From: Enterococcus phoeniculicola ATCC BAA-412
GTDB taxonomy: Bacteria > Bacillota > Bacilli > Lactobacillales > Enterococcaceae
DNA: 64,000 bases
Direction: 5' to 3'
Assembly (NCBI RefSeq): GCF_000407505.1
Contig: NZ_ASWE01000001.1
Location: forward strand, 369,324 to 433,323
Of this stretch, positions 47,893-56,655 are shown in pieces. The notes under the pieces were generated by a model. The model made no database searches and was not told where the DNA came from. It saw nothing but the letters and a program-made list of their open reading frames with translations. Within the stretch, counting starts at the first letter, position 1; every line of letters starts with the position of its first letter. A program made the translations under genes and the position numbers.

Positions 47893-47957
47893 CTTTATCA
47901 AGATTTTAGAGGGTGGAGTATAACTTAAATAGTTATATCTCACCCTCTAGTTTTTTG
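47893..47957 (+). repeat. interspersed terminator-bearing repeat, copy B
   Basis: CTTTATCAAGATTTTA followed by a hairpin (AGAGGGTGGAGTATAAC / GTTATATCTCACCCTCT) and TTTTTTGTTTTT. Nearly the same as copy A near 7.6 kb in opposite orientation. It terminates the SPFH transcript. The rest of the gap 47772-47892 shows nothing recognisable. Confidence 0.7.
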
Positions 47958-47975
47958 TTTTTATGTAAAGTTAAG

Positions 47976-48004
47976 TTGACATTTTAAGGATAAATAGCTA
48001 TAGT
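47976..48004 (+). promoter_or_regulatory. promoter of xre gene
   Basis: TTGACA (47976-47981), 17-bp spacer, TATAGT (47999-48004). Confidence 0.85.
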
Positions 48005-48006
48005 AA

Positions 48007-48026
48007 ATGTAAAGTTTGTTTTACAT
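48007..48026. promoter_or_regulatory. operator palindrome of the xre gene
   Basis: ATGTAAA-N6-TTTACAT, perfect 7-bp arms at the transcription start; another ATGTAAA half site is at 47963-47969 before the -35. Likely bound by the XRE product (autorepression). Confidence 0.65.
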
Positions 48027-48045
48027 ATTTGAGGAGGAGACTCAT

Positions 48046-48264
48046 GTGTCTGTTGTTAATCAAGTAAAGGAGTTTCGAAAATATCATAAGCTTACCCAAG
48101 AGGAGCTTGCCAAGCGAGTTAATGTTTCAAGGCAAACGATTATTTCTTTGGAGAAAGGCTCTTATGTGCCGTCTTTGGAGCTGGCACTAGATATTTCAAG
48201 CGTGTTTGGTGTAACGGTAGAGCAACTATTTAAAAAAGAGAGGAGCCGCCATGAAAAAAATTAA
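48046..48264 (+). CDS. XRE-family regulator
   Basis: 72 aa, a single Cro/CI helix-turn-helix ([23 protein letters not shown]). GTG start with GAGGAGGAG 8 bp upstream. The end overlaps the start of the membrane protein gene by 14 bp, the common arrangement of small regulators with a DUF-type membrane partner. Confidence 0.9.
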   Translation: MSVVNQVKEFRKYHKLTQEELAKRVNVSRQTIISLEKGSYVPSLELALDISSVFGVTVEQLFKKERSRHEKN

Positions 48265-48727
48265 ACGAGATACAATCATTTTATTAAGTTCATTTTGGTG
48301 TGTAGGAATGGTTACTATTTTTCTTAAGTCTATTGATACAATCAGCCAGATGGTCACTCCTGCATGGATGCTAATCTTTTTAACAGGAATCATTGGCATC
48401 TCAGCCTTGACAGCAATTTTACTAGTTGTCTATGTTTGGCAAGCATGGATAGACTATAAGCAAGCGAAACAAGCAAGCTTCTTTCACTTTTTATGGACAG
48501 ATTCATCCATTAATGAAGAAGATGAACGCAGTATTAAGATTAGTGAACGAGCACTAAAAAAATCAAATGAGTATACAGAAGGAATTGTTGCGATTTTATT
48601 TTTACTTTTAGTTGTCTCAGGTGTTCCTTCAGTATCCACCGTTCAGTTGATTCTCGCGCTTCTACTGGTTTTTTCAATAAAGACCGTGAGCTATTATCTT
48701 TTAACTAAGAAAGGATATTATACATAA
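48251..48727 (+). CDS. membrane protein of unknown function
   Basis: 158 aa with four hydrophobic segments (~8-28, 38-64, 110-127, 130-150) and an acidic cytoplasmic loop between the second and third. Not recognised to a named family, but such proteins are often encoded next to YgzD-like XRE regulators. Ribosome site GAGGAG inside the xre gene. Confidence 0.75.
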   Translation: MKKIKRDTIILLSSFWCVGMVTIFLKSIDTISQMVTPAWMLIFLTGIIGISALTAILLVVYVWQAWIDYKQAKQASFFHFLWTDSSINEEDERSIKISERALKKSNEYTEGIVAILFLLLVVSGVPSVSTVQLILALLLVFSIKTVSYYLLTKKGYYT

Positions 48728-48897
48728 TAAGTCATTTTTTTTGCTAAATTTATGTATAGATAACTTGAATTTTTTTTAATTTAAATCAAACTTTTTCCCT
48801 TGTAGTTCTATATGATGATATACTAAAAAAGATATTAAATGCGTTCTGTCAAAAAGGTTGTTGCAGAGCGAATTGAAGAAGGAGCGTCTTATTGGTT

Positions 48898-49467
48898 ATG
48901 AAAAATTTTTTAAAAAATTGGGGACCGATGTTTTTATTAATTATCTTGGTTCTCGCAGCACGGATTTTTGTATTTACTCCGATTACGGTAAAGGGACATT
49001 CGATGGATCCAACGTTACAAGATGGACAAAAGTTGATTTCCTCTAAAATATCCAGTTATGATCGTATGGATATTATTACAACATCAGAACCAGACGATCC
49101 TGATCGTTTAATTGTAAAACGGCTAATTGGTTTACCAGGTGATACGGTTGTCATGAAAAATGAGAAACTTACCATCAACGGAAAAGAGTACGAAGAAGAA
49201 TATCTAGACGAGTTTAAAAAAATGTTTGCAGAAGACAAGCTCCAAAAAGAATATGATTATGATGAGAATTTCCAGGCCATTGCAAGTCAGGCAACACAAT
49301 TTACGCAAGACTTTGAAGTGACCATTCCAGAAGGACAATACTTAGTCTTGGGTGATAATCGTCCCATTTCAAAAGATAGTCGTTCATTTGGTTTAGTGGA
49401 TAAGAAGTATATGCATGGAAAAGCAGTGTTTAGATACTGGCCGTTGAATAAAATTTCATTGTTTTAA
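48898..49467 (+). CDS. lepB: signal peptidase I
   Basis: 189 aa: N-terminal membrane helix, catalytic Ser35 in GHSMDPTL and Lys74 in VKRLIGLPGD, and the C-terminal box GDNRPISKDSRSFG. Removes signal peptides from secreted proteins at the outer face of the membrane. ATG 48898 or TTG 48892 (GAAGGAG at 48878-48884 fits the TTG better); the difference is two residues. Confidence 0.93.
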   Translation: MKNFLKNWGPMFLLIILVLAARIFVFTPITVKGHSMDPTLQDGQKLISSKISSYDRMDIITTSEPDDPDRLIVKRLIGLPGDTVVMKNEKLTINGKEYEEEYLDEFKKMFAEDKLQKEYDYDENFQAIASQATQFTQDFEVTIPEGQYLVLGDNRPISKDSRSFGLVDKKYMHGKAVFRYWPLNKISLF

Positions 49468-49572
49468 ATGAAATAAGAAGAATTTCGCTTTTTATAAATA
49501 TAAAGCGAGGTTCTTTTTTTTTCTGGAAAGTGGCACAACTATATGTAATTAACAGTAAAATCTCATTAAATA

Positions 49573-49601
49573 TTTACTTTCTCATCTTTTTGTAATATAA
49601 T
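49573..49601 (+). promoter_or_regulatory. promoter of the 49650 gene
   Basis: TTTACT (49573-49578), 17-bp spacer, TATAAT (49596-49601). Confidence 0.7.
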
Positions 49602-49649
49602 TTATGTGATACATATTTATTTCAATTTCTTTGATAAGGAGTGATAAGA

Positions 49650-49940
49650 ATGTTTGAAGAGTTTTCTAATCAGTTAAAGAATAGGCGTTTAGAAAAAAGA
49701 CAAAAGCTTAGAGAGAGAAATGTTCGACTTCGTGCAAAGGGGAAAGACCCTTTAAAGGGCTGGAATACAATGGTAGATACAGGGCTTGGTGGTCTGAATA
49801 AAGGTGGTCCAGTGGCTAATGGTCTAGTGGATATAACCGGACAAAATTTAGGCACAGTCAATTTATTTTCTGATGAACAAAAAAAGGTAGCAAAAGAGGT
49901 AGTCAAACGTAACGATAACAAGCAGGATATCGATAAATAA
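49650..49940 (+). CDS. small basic protein of unknown function
   Basis: 96 aa. The first 35 residues are very rich in Arg, Lys and Glu (RRLEKRQKLRERNVRLRAKG) and probably helical; the middle is Gly-rich (GLGGLNKGGPVANG). No membrane helix or signal peptide. The charge suggests nucleic acid or ribosome contact, but I do not recognise it. AAGGAG ribosome site and own promoter support that it is real. Confidence 0.7.
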   Translation: MFEEFSNQLKNRRLEKRQKLRERNVRLRAKGKDPLKGWNTMVDTGLGGLNKGGPVANGLVDITGQNLGTVNLFSDEQKKVAKEVVKRNDNKQDIDK

Positions 49941-49976
49941 TGACCTGTTGAAAAGTGGAACAATGCGAAAAAAAAT

Positions 49977-50005
49977 TTGACAAATAGATAATCTAATTGT
50001 AGGAT
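49977..50005 (+). promoter_or_regulatory. promoter of the T-box leader
   Basis: TTGACA (49977-49982), 17-bp spacer, TAGGAT (50000-50005). Confidence 0.6.
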
Positions 50006-50011
50006 GATTCT

Positions 50012-50300
50012 AATAAAATGATTAAAACACTGTGAGAAAGAAAGTAGAACTGCACAATTTTCTAAAAGAGAGTCTTGGTAGCTGAAAAGAGACGAAAATA
50101 GGTAGTTTGAAAATGGCTTTTGAGTGGATTCTTCGAATAATTAGGAGAATACGGGATGTTCCGTTAAACAACAGCAAGTCTCCAAACGATTGGGTACTTG
50201 TCAAGGAAGGGCTTGTGAGAGCTCTTTAAAGTAAGGTGGTAACACATGTAACTATGTCCTTAGGTGTCTGAATAGACGTCTAAGGACTTTTTTTTATAAA
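50012..50300 (+). promoter_or_regulatory. T-box riboswitch, probable methionine specifier
   Basis: Leader with Stem I elements (AAAGAGAGTCTTGGTAGCTG), a specifier-loop segment TTTGAAAATGGC whose triplet ATG (50113-50115) would read tRNA-Met, the T-box AAGGTGGTAACACATG (50233-50248) and a terminator (GTCCTTAG / CTAAGGAC, 50256-50295, with eight T). Uncharged tRNA-Met should favour antitermination and expression of the next genes. Confidence 0.85.
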
Positions 50301-50315
50301 AAAGGAGTGAATCAT

Positions 50316-51425
50316 ATGAATAAAGTTCCATTTCGATTTGATCAAGTAGGAAGTTTGCTAAGGCCAGAGAAATTGAAAGAAGCACGAGAAAAATTCGCAA
50401 AAGGTGAGATTTCTAAAGAAGAGTTGACAAAAGTAGAGGATGAATCAATTATTCAAGTAATCAGCCAGCAAAAAGAAGTAGGTTTAAAAGCTGTAACGGA
50501 TGGGGAATTTCGTCGAAGATGGTGGCATTTAGACTTTATCGCAGGATTGAATGGAATCACCGTCTACGATTTTGAAACAACCGCATTTGGCATTACAACA
50601 CAAGCACAAGGGACGTATGTCAGTGGGAAACTTTCATTTTCTTCAGATCATCCATTTCTAGCACATTTTAAATTTACAAAAAAACATGCAGGCGAAGCCA
50701 TCGCGAAACAGACAATTCCCGGTCCAAACATGATTTATTTGGATTCATTTATTTTGTCAAAGCAATATCATGAGCAGCCTGTCTATCAAACAAAAGAAGC
50801 ATTCGTTGAAGATTTAATTCATACTTATCAAGAAGTGATTCATGCGTTTTATGAAGCAGGCTGTCGTTACTTACAGTTAGATGATACAAGCTGGGGTGGT
50901 TTGTTTGATGAACGTTTTAGAGCGCTTATAAAAAGTAATGGCTATGACCCTGATGAGCTGATTCAGGAATTTGGGGATATTACAGAAGCTATTTTAGAAA
51001 ACAAGCCTGAGGATTTAGCCGTTACATTCCATTTTTGTAAAGGAAACTTCCAATCTCATTGGCTATACAATGGTTCTTATGAAAAGATTGCTGAACGTCT
51101 TTTAGCGATTCAACAGTTTGACGGTTTCTTTTTAGAATTTGATGATGAACGCTCAGGTAGCTTTGAACCATTAAAATATAGTAAGGACCAACGAATTGTT
51201 TTAGGGTTAGTCACAACGAAAACCCCTCAGTTAGAGGAAAAATCAGTTTTGAAGGAACGGGTGACACAAGCGGCTCAATTTGTTCCATTAGAACGATTGT
51301 GCTTGAGTCCACAGTGTGGCTTTTCTTCTACCCATGAAGGAAATAAGGTACTGGAAGAAGATCAATGGGCAAAGCTTCGTTTAGTAGTAGAAACAGCAAA
51401 AGAAATTTGGCCAGAGGAGGAGTGA
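50316..51425 (+). CDS. MetE C-terminal-like methionine synthase homologue (YxjG/YxjH type)
   Basis: 369 aa, equal to the C-terminal catalytic half of cobalamin-independent methionine synthase. Zinc ligands are visible as His and Cys in FHFCKGNF, Glu in FFLEFDDE and Cys in LSPQCGFSS. Proteins of this length (B. subtilis YxjG/YxjH) transfer methyl groups to homocysteine from an as yet uncertain donor. The methionine T-box upstream supports a role in methionine supply. ATG 50316 after AAAGGAG. Confidence 0.88.
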   Translation: MNKVPFRFDQVGSLLRPEKLKEAREKFAKGEISKEELTKVEDESIIQVISQQKEVGLKAVTDGEFRRRWWHLDFIAGLNGITVYDFETTAFGITTQAQGTYVSGKLSFSSDHPFLAHFKFTKKHAGEAIAKQTIPGPNMIYLDSFILSKQYHEQPVYQTKEAFVEDLIHTYQEVIHAFYEAGCRYLQLDDTSWGGLFDERFRALIKSNGYDPDELIQEFGDITEAILENKPEDLAVTFHFCKGNFQSHWLYNGSYEKIAERLLAIQQFDGFFLEFDDERSGSFEPLKYSKDQRIVLGLVTTKTPQLEEKSVLKERVTQAAQFVPLERLCLSPQCGFSSTHEGNKVLEEDQWAKLRLVVETAKEIWPEEE

Positions 51426-51429
51426 ATAG

Positions 51430-52176
51430 ATGACAACTATTAGAGAAAGTATCGAATTTTTAAAAAAGCAACAATGGATTGATTTAACGCATGAGGTTTC
51501 TGAAGAAATTCCTTATTTCTCTGCTTTTCATCCACTGAAGGAAAAAACACTTTTCTCAGTAGAAAAGGAAGGTTTCTTAGCAAAAGAATATCAAATCGTA
51601 AGTCAATATGGGACACACATTGATGCACCGGTTCATTTTGCGACTGGAAGACGTTCGCTAGAAGAACTTGAGTTGAAAGATTTTGTGTTACCTTTATTTG
51701 TTCTACATAAAGAGAAGGATGTAGAACAAAATACAGATTATGCAGTGAGTGTAGAGGATATTTTGGCATTTGAAAAAGAGTATGGAATAATTCCATCAGA
51801 AAGTTTTGTTGCATTTTCCAGTAATTGGTCAGCTCGCTGGGAAAATCATCAAGAATTTTACAATTTTGACGAAAATGGGCAAGCTCATACGCCGGGCTGG
51901 TCATTAGAAGCTTTAAAATTTTTACATGAAGAAAGAAATGTCTTAGCAATTGGCCACGAAACGTTGGATACGGACACAGCTGTTGACTGCACGAAAAACA
52001 AAGGACTGCTTGGCGAGTGCTATTGGTTATCCCAAGACAAGTATCAGGTTGAGGTTTTGAAAAATCTTTCATTGTTACCCGCAGCAGGTGCTGTGATTGT
52101 ACTAGGAGTTCCTAAACTAAAAGGGGCTCCGGGATTTTCGACACGCGCCTTTGCGATTACATCAGAAGAGGACTAA
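51430..52176 (+). CDS. cyclase-family protein (kynurenine formamidase-like)
   Basis: 248 aa with the metal-binding motif QYGTHIDAPVHF (~58-69) of the KynB/cyclase family, plus IGHETLDTDTA. Family members hydrolyse formamides or cyclic substrates. It is 4 bp after the MetE-like gene, hence under the same T-box, and may generate or salvage a precursor linked to methionine. Actual substrate unknown. Confidence 0.82.
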   Translation: MTTIRESIEFLKKQQWIDLTHEVSEEIPYFSAFHPLKEKTLFSVEKEGFLAKEYQIVSQYGTHIDAPVHFATGRRSLEELELKDFVLPLFVLHKEKDVEQNTDYAVSVEDILAFEKEYGIIPSESFVAFSSNWSARWENHQEFYNFDENGQAHTPGWSLEALKFLHEERNVLAIGHETLDTDTAVDCTKNKGLLGECYWLSQDKYQVEVLKNLSLLPAAGAVIVLGVPKLKGAPGFSTRAFAITSEED

Positions 52177-52240
52177 GAGACATATACGGTGTGGAGAAAA
52201 AAGTATTTAAAGAACAGTATTTTATAAAAGGGAGGAGAAA

Positions 52241-52630
52241 ATGAATAGAAAAAAAGTAAAATTTGGCGAGACCTCTAAGGAACAGGACGAATTAGCAGGT
52301 CTTGTGGAACAAGGAGTAAAAGTTGCCACTTCCTCATTAAAATTTTTTCAAGATGAGGGACTGTCTGTACCCACATCTATTGGTGATAAATGGGCAATTG
52401 AAAATAGTTTGGGGGAGCTCATTTGTTTGGTTGAAGTCACGGCGGTTTGCTATCAAACTTTTAGCAAAATTGATGAGACGTTTGCAATAGCTGAAGGAGA
52501 TGGCTCATTTGACCGTTGGTATTCCATCCATTCAGTGTATTACAGCCACTTACTTAACAAGTACAAACAAGAGCTGACAGATCAAACGATACTCGAATGT
52601 GTTTATTTCAAAAAAAGTGAAGAACAGTAA
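52241..52630 (+). CDS. ASCH-domain protein
   Basis: 129 aa: VKFGETSKEQDELAGLVEQG, VATSSL, ENSLGELICLVEVTAV and AIAEGDGSFDRWYSIH are the ASCH pattern (RNA/nucleoside-binding beta-barrel related to PUA). Some ASCH proteins hydrolyse N4-acetylcytidine; this one is not characterised. GGGAGGAG ribosome site. Confidence 0.85.
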   Translation: MNRKKVKFGETSKEQDELAGLVEQGVKVATSSLKFFQDEGLSVPTSIGDKWAIENSLGELICLVEVTAVCYQTFSKIDETFAIAEGDGSFDRWYSIHSVYYSHLLNKYKQELTDQTILECVYFKKSEEQ

Positions 52631-52642
52631 ATTTAAAAAAGT

Positions 52643-52700
52643 AAAAAGACTCCTTTGGTTTCAGACAAGTGATTGTTTGAAATAGAAAGAAGTCTTTTTT
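52643..52700. terminator. bidirectional terminator
   Basis: AAAAAGACT with CTTT and TTTCA pairs with TGAAA, AAAG and AGTCTTTTT across a short loop; A-run and T-run on the two sides. Confidence 0.85.
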
Positions 52701-53360
52701 AGTTGCTATAGGGTTGCCACGAGTGGTCATTTAAATAGACGACAGGTGTCAATTTTAGTTTCTTTGAGAATGAACTAATGGCTCGAAACACTTTTTTTGT
52801 AAAATAGAATTCTTCTAATTCCAGTTGATCTAATGATTTATCGCATAAAAAACGAATAGTCAAGGTAGAGGAATCCAAAATAATCTGGATATCGTTTACA
52901 AAGCAGAGTTGACGCATCCCCGGAACGTTACGTCCTGCTTTAGCTACCCGAGTGTGCTTGATGTCTAATTTATCACTAAAAATAAGTACGAGAGTCATTA
53001 GATTTTCTGTATCGAATCCAGCACTATGTAGGAGAATGGCTTCTAGGATTTCCTTTTTATAAACAAGAGGAATCTCGTTTTTTTCGAAATATGCTTTGGC
53101 AAATAGGGCACTTCTTGTGCATGACCTTCTTTTCCTTGTGCGGCTCCAACATCATGTAGAAGCGCAGCAATTTTTGCTTCTTCAATGAAAGATTCCTCAC
53201 AACGCATATTTCTTAATAAAGACTCCACCATTTGTGCAACGTTTGAGACATGTTGATAATCATGATGTGCCCAGCCATTATCTTGTTCTTCAAACTCCGC
53301 GACTGACTGATAAGCAGATAGAATAACAGGATCATTGGCAATTTGTGTAAATCGATTCAT
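52699..53360 (-). pseudogene. HD-domain phosphohydrolase, frameshifted
   Basis: Two overlapping-strand pieces make one HD protein of ~220 aa. The first (from ATG 53360) has HHDYQHVSNVAQMVE and AALLHDVGAAQGKEGHAQE, then runs into a stop at 53043. From ~53110 another frame continues ALFAKAYFEKNEIPLVY, EAILLHSAGFDTENL and SDKLDIKHTRVAKAG to 52699. Adding one base near 53111-53115 (GAAGT to GAAAGT) restores the frame. So it carries a one-base deletion, real or a sequencing error. The intact family is a metal-dependent phosphohydrolase. Confidence 0.85.
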
Positions 53361-53627
53361 GTTAGCCCCCCTTTTCTAAAAAATAGTGTAACAGAAAAAA
53401 TAAGAAAATAACAGGAGTGTAGGGGAGAGTCAAAAGGAAGTGACTCCGAAAATACCAGCTTATTCTCAGATTCTTCACTTCTTAAGATAGTCCATTTATA
53501 GTGGTAGCTAAACATAAAATAAAGTGGACATTTTCAACTCAAATACTTAATCTATTCAACTAAAAAAACGTCTTATTTGATAGACAGCACGGAACACTGT
53601 ACGATAAAACATAGACGTTTTTTATGT

Positions 53628-53783
53628 TTAGTAGCCCATAATAATAAAATAAATAACATACACCCAACTGAACATCCCATGAATGACTGCCCAAACGATA
53701 CTTTGCCACTTCACATAAGAGATAATCATTGCTAACGCGCACCCAAAACTAATCCCTGTTTTAATGGACTCTTTTTTCATCAT
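53628..53783 (-). CDS. 51-aa membrane protein, unknown function
   Basis: MMKKESIKTGISFGCALAMI begins a 51-residue product with two hydrophobic stretches (~9-22 and ~29-48) and the polar KWQS between them. AAAGGAG lies 8 bp before the ATG, and a hairpin (CATAAAAAACGTCTATG) follows the stop. Similar short proteins occur in related Firmicutes. Too short for a 60-residue cut-off, but the ribosome site, composition and terminator support it. Confidence 0.7.
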   Translation of the reverse strand: MMKKESIKTGISFGCALAMIISYVKWQSIVWAVIHGMFSWVYVIYFIIMGY

Positions 53784-54305
53784 AACATCGACTCCTTTTG
53801 CTCTTTTTTTTATTATATAGGAAAATAAAAAGGATAGAATCAGCCATTAGACTGAATTTTTTCATTTTTGTTAGCGAATTCATGTTACACTAAAGATAGA
53901 AGAAATACACACAAGTGTTGAGTGAAGAGTTGAAAAATGGGAAGACCAGGAAATGGATAGGAAAAAGCAGTTTTCAATCGGTAAAACTCCCGACTATTCG
54001 CAACACAATAGAGGCTAGTTTTGCAGGAAGCTTTAAAGAAAATTGACAAAATCTTATTGAGACAAAGCTGATGAAATAGAGGGCATTTGACAGTTTAGAG
54101 CAAAATTATTTCATGAATATCACTTGTATATGGAAAAAAATATACGTAGAGATGTAGGAAAATGTAAAGAAACTGGAAATCACACATTGTGAATTTTGTC
54201 CTTTAGCGATACACTAAAAGAAGGAATTATTATAAAGTGAGGGTAGAAAATGGTGAAATTGAGAATAGTCCTTTAAATTTAGATAACATTTAAAGGAGAA
54301 GACAA
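53784..54305. other. 522-bp gap without a recognised gene
   Basis: AT-rich, no frame with a ribosome site beyond a few codons. GGGAAGACCAGGAAATGG (53940-53957) and ACTCCCGACTATTCGCAAC (53986-54004) hint at a structured RNA but match no class I can name. The last ~30 bases hold the AAAGGAG site of the GNAT gene. Confidence 0.5.
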
Positions 54306-54713
54306 ATGATAACATACAAAACAGAAAAACAGATAGAAAAAAAACAACTTATAGCCCTTTATGATAGTGTGGGCTGGAGCGCCTATACCAATGAACCTGA
54401 GAGACTTTTTTCGGCAGTCGCACATTCTTTAACAGTGATTTCGGCTTGGGCTGATGAACAGCTAGTAGGGTTAATAAGAGCTGTTGGAGATGGGCAGACG
54501 ATTCTGTACATTCAAGATATTTTGGTGATGGAAGCTTATCAAAACAGAGGAATAGGATACGAATTGATGACAAAGCTATTAGACATGCATCCGAATGTCC
54601 GACAAAAAGTGTTGTTAACAGAGGATGCACCTGATGTCCGTCATTTTTACGAAAAATGTCAATTCTCTTCGTGTGATAAAGGAGAGGCAGTTGCGTTTTA
54701 TCGTTCTTATTAA
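54306..54713 (+). CDS. GNAT-family N-acetyltransferase
   Basis: 135 aa with the acetyl-CoA motif QNRGIGYELMTKLL (~80-93) and the beta strand ILYIQDILVMEAY before it. Substrate (amine or protein N-terminus) not predictable. AAAGGAG ribosome site. Confidence 0.9.
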   Translation: MITYKTEKQIEKKQLIALYDSVGWSAYTNEPERLFSAVAHSLTVISAWADEQLVGLIRAVGDGQTILYIQDILVMEAYQNRGIGYELMTKLLDMHPNVRQKVLLTEDAPDVRHFYEKCQFSSCDKGEAVAFYRSY

Positions 54714-54760
54714 CAGGCAATGAGACAAGAAACGATTCTTACCTTATAAAGGAGATTGCA

Positions 54761-55705
54761 ATGGATGAATTAAAGCATATCCCAGAATACGCAAGTTGGA
54801 GAGAGGTTCGCTTGATTGACAAAGGCTGGTCATCAGATAAAAAGTATAAGGTAGTCACAAATACTGGAGAAGAACAGCTGTTGCGAGTATTTTCTAAACA
54901 GGCGATTTCAGCAAAACAACAAGAATTTCTATTTATAAAAAAAGTTGCTAGTGTGATAAAAGATAGCTCACAGCCGATTATTTGTGGAGAAATTCCGAAC
55001 ACGCCCTTTGGCTATATGTTGCTAAGCTACGTGCAAGGGAGAGATTTGAATAGCCAACTGCCGGAATTATCAAATGAGCAGCAATTTTTTCTTGGAAAAT
55101 CAGCAGGGCTACTTTTAAAAACCATCCATGAGTTACCTGTTCCTGAATCGGTTTCACAACAGGGTATTCAGCAACGGATTTATGATAAGAAATGCAATCA
55201 ACTTCAAAGATATCTTGATTCTGAGTATTATCTGGAAGGACAAGAAGCAGTTCTTTCTTATATAGAAGAACAGCTAAAAAATATCCGAACACGACCTGTT
55301 TGTTACCAACATGGTGATTTTCATGTTGGTAATTTGATTTATTTACCTAGTAGAGAGATTGGCGTGATTGATTTTAACCGTTGGGATTTTGGTGATCCGT
55401 ATGAAGAATTTTATAAACTGCAATCTTTTTCTCGAGAAACGTCTCCGCTCTTTTCTTACGGACAAATACTGGGTTATTTTGATGGAGAGGTTCCTGAGTC
55501 ATTTTGGACGTTTCAAAAGCTTTATGTTGCACATATTTCGTTGTTCTCAGTTATATGGGCTATTCCATATGGAAACAAGCAAGTTGAAGAAATGATTGCA
55601 CGCTACTATCAATTTAAACGTGATTACCCAACACCTAAAACCCTTGTTCCAGAATGGTACAACAAAGCAGAAGGGGCAGCTATTTCCATCAACATGGATT
55701 TATAG
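54761..55705 (+). CDS. aminoglycoside phosphotransferase-family kinase
   Basis: 314 aa: catalytic loop YQHGDFHVGNLIY (~185) and the metal Asp in GVIDFNRWDFGD. Family members phosphorylate aminoglycosides, choline, homoserine or other alcohols; nothing marks this as a resistance gene. AAAGGAG ribosome site; 47 bp after the GNAT gene. A small gene follows 17 bp after its stop. Confidence 0.82.
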   Translation: MDELKHIPEYASWREVRLIDKGWSSDKKYKVVTNTGEEQLLRVFSKQAISAKQQEFLFIKKVASVIKDSSQPIICGEIPNTPFGYMLLSYVQGRDLNSQLPELSNEQQFFLGKSAGLLLKTIHELPVPESVSQQGIQQRIYDKKCNQLQRYLDSEYYLEGQEAVLSYIEEQLKNIRTRPVCYQHGDFHVGNLIYLPSREIGVIDFNRWDFGDPYEEFYKLQSFSRETSPLFSYGQILGYFDGEVPESFWTFQKLYVAHISLFSVIWAIPYGNKQVEEMIARYYQFKRDYPTPKTLVPEWYNKAEGAAISINMDL

Positions 55706-55722
55706 GAACAGGAGGAAATAAA

Positions 55723-55878
55723 GTGGCTGAGTATGAGAAAGATTTCGTTTTAAGACAAACACAAATGTTGGCAAAGGGTCTAGGTGCATTTTTGAAGAAA
55801 GATTCTATTGATGAGATTTTGTCGATAAAAAAAGAAGAACAAAAAAATAATATAGAGGAAAAGAAGACAACGAAGTAA
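55723..55878 (+). CDS. small DUF6483-like protein
   Basis: 51 aa: YEKDFVLRQTQMLAKGLGAF is the start of DUF6483 proteins, followed by a Lys/Glu-rich tail. GTG start after AGGAGG. A longer open frame upstream (from 55654) lies inside the kinase gene and lacks a ribosome site. Function unknown. Confidence 0.65.
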   Translation: MAEYEKDFVLRQTQMLAKGLGAFLKKDSIDEILSIKKEEQKNNIEEKKTTK

Positions 55879-56058
55879 AAAGTAGTAGGATGAAATGACT
55901 ATAATAAAGAAAGTAAGGCTTTTGTCTTACTTTTTTTGTGGAAATCATCAATAAAAAAGAAAAAGTGCAGCTATTTTGCTGGATTAGAAAATCATACTGT
56001 AAAAAAAGTTGTTTTTCTAGTATAATATCAAAGAGTAAAACGAAGGGTGACAGGTGAA

Positions 56059-56655
56059 ATGGCGCAATTATTTTTTAAATATGGGGCAATGAATAGTGGA
56101 AAAACAATCGAAATATTGAAAGTTGCTCATAATTACGAGGAGCAAAATAAACCTGTTGTACTTATGACCAGTGGGTTAGATACACGTGATGGTGTCGGAA
56201 TGGTTTCTAGTCGAATCGGTTTGAAAAGAGAGGCAACGCCAATCTTTCCAGAAACGAACGTATATGAGTTTATTAATCAAATGGCAGTAAAACCATTTTG
56301 TATACTTGTAGATGAATCACAATTTTTACTAAAAAAACATGTCATTGAATTTGCTCGAGTGGTGGATGAACTGCACATTCCAGTGATGGCATTTGGGTTA
56401 AAAAATGATTTTCGAAATGAGTTATTTGAAGGCTCAAAATATCTGTTGCTTTATGCAGATAAAATTGAAGAACTAAAAACAATCTGCTGGTTCTGTCACA
56501 AAAAGGCAATTATGAACCTGCATTATGTGAACGGTAAGCCTGTTTATGAAGGGGACCAAGTACAAATTGGTGGAAATGAAGCGTATTACCCGGTTTGCCG
56601 TCATCACTACTTCCATCCGGAAATGAAAGAAGAGGGAGAAAACAACTATGTATGA
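56059..56655 (+). CDS. tdk: thymidine kinase
   Basis: 198-aa type II thymidine kinase: P-loop GAMNSGKT (9-16), catalytic Glu in ILVDESQFL, and a zinc motif CWFCHKKA...CRHH. Phosphorylates thymidine for salvage. ATG at 56059 with AAGGGTGACAGGTG upstream; a frame from 56047 has no better site. Overlaps prfA by 8 bp, the usual order in enterococci. Confidence 0.93.
   Translation: MAQLFFKYGAMNSGKTIEILKVAHNYEEQNKPVVLMTSGLDTRDGVGMVSSRIGLKREATPIFPETNVYEFINQMAVKPFCILVDESQFLLKKHVIEFARVVDELHIPVMAFGLKNDFRNELFEGSKYLLLYADKIEELKTICWFCHKKAIMNLHYVNGKPVYEGDQVQIGGNEAYYPVCRHHYFHPEMKEEGENNYV

Noticed and set aside
51440-52072. 210-codon open frame on the minus strand
   Set aside because: It lies wholly opposite the cyclase gene, has no ribosome site and an implausible composition.
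53940-54010. Partial resemblance to a cobalamin riboswitch (GGGAA, CGCAAC)
   Set aside because: The B12-box and the order of conserved blocks are missing, and the downstream gene is a GNAT acetyltransferase.
54761-55705. Aminoglycoside resistance gene
   Set aside because: Only the general kinase fold is shared; no specific resistance subfamily signature is visible.
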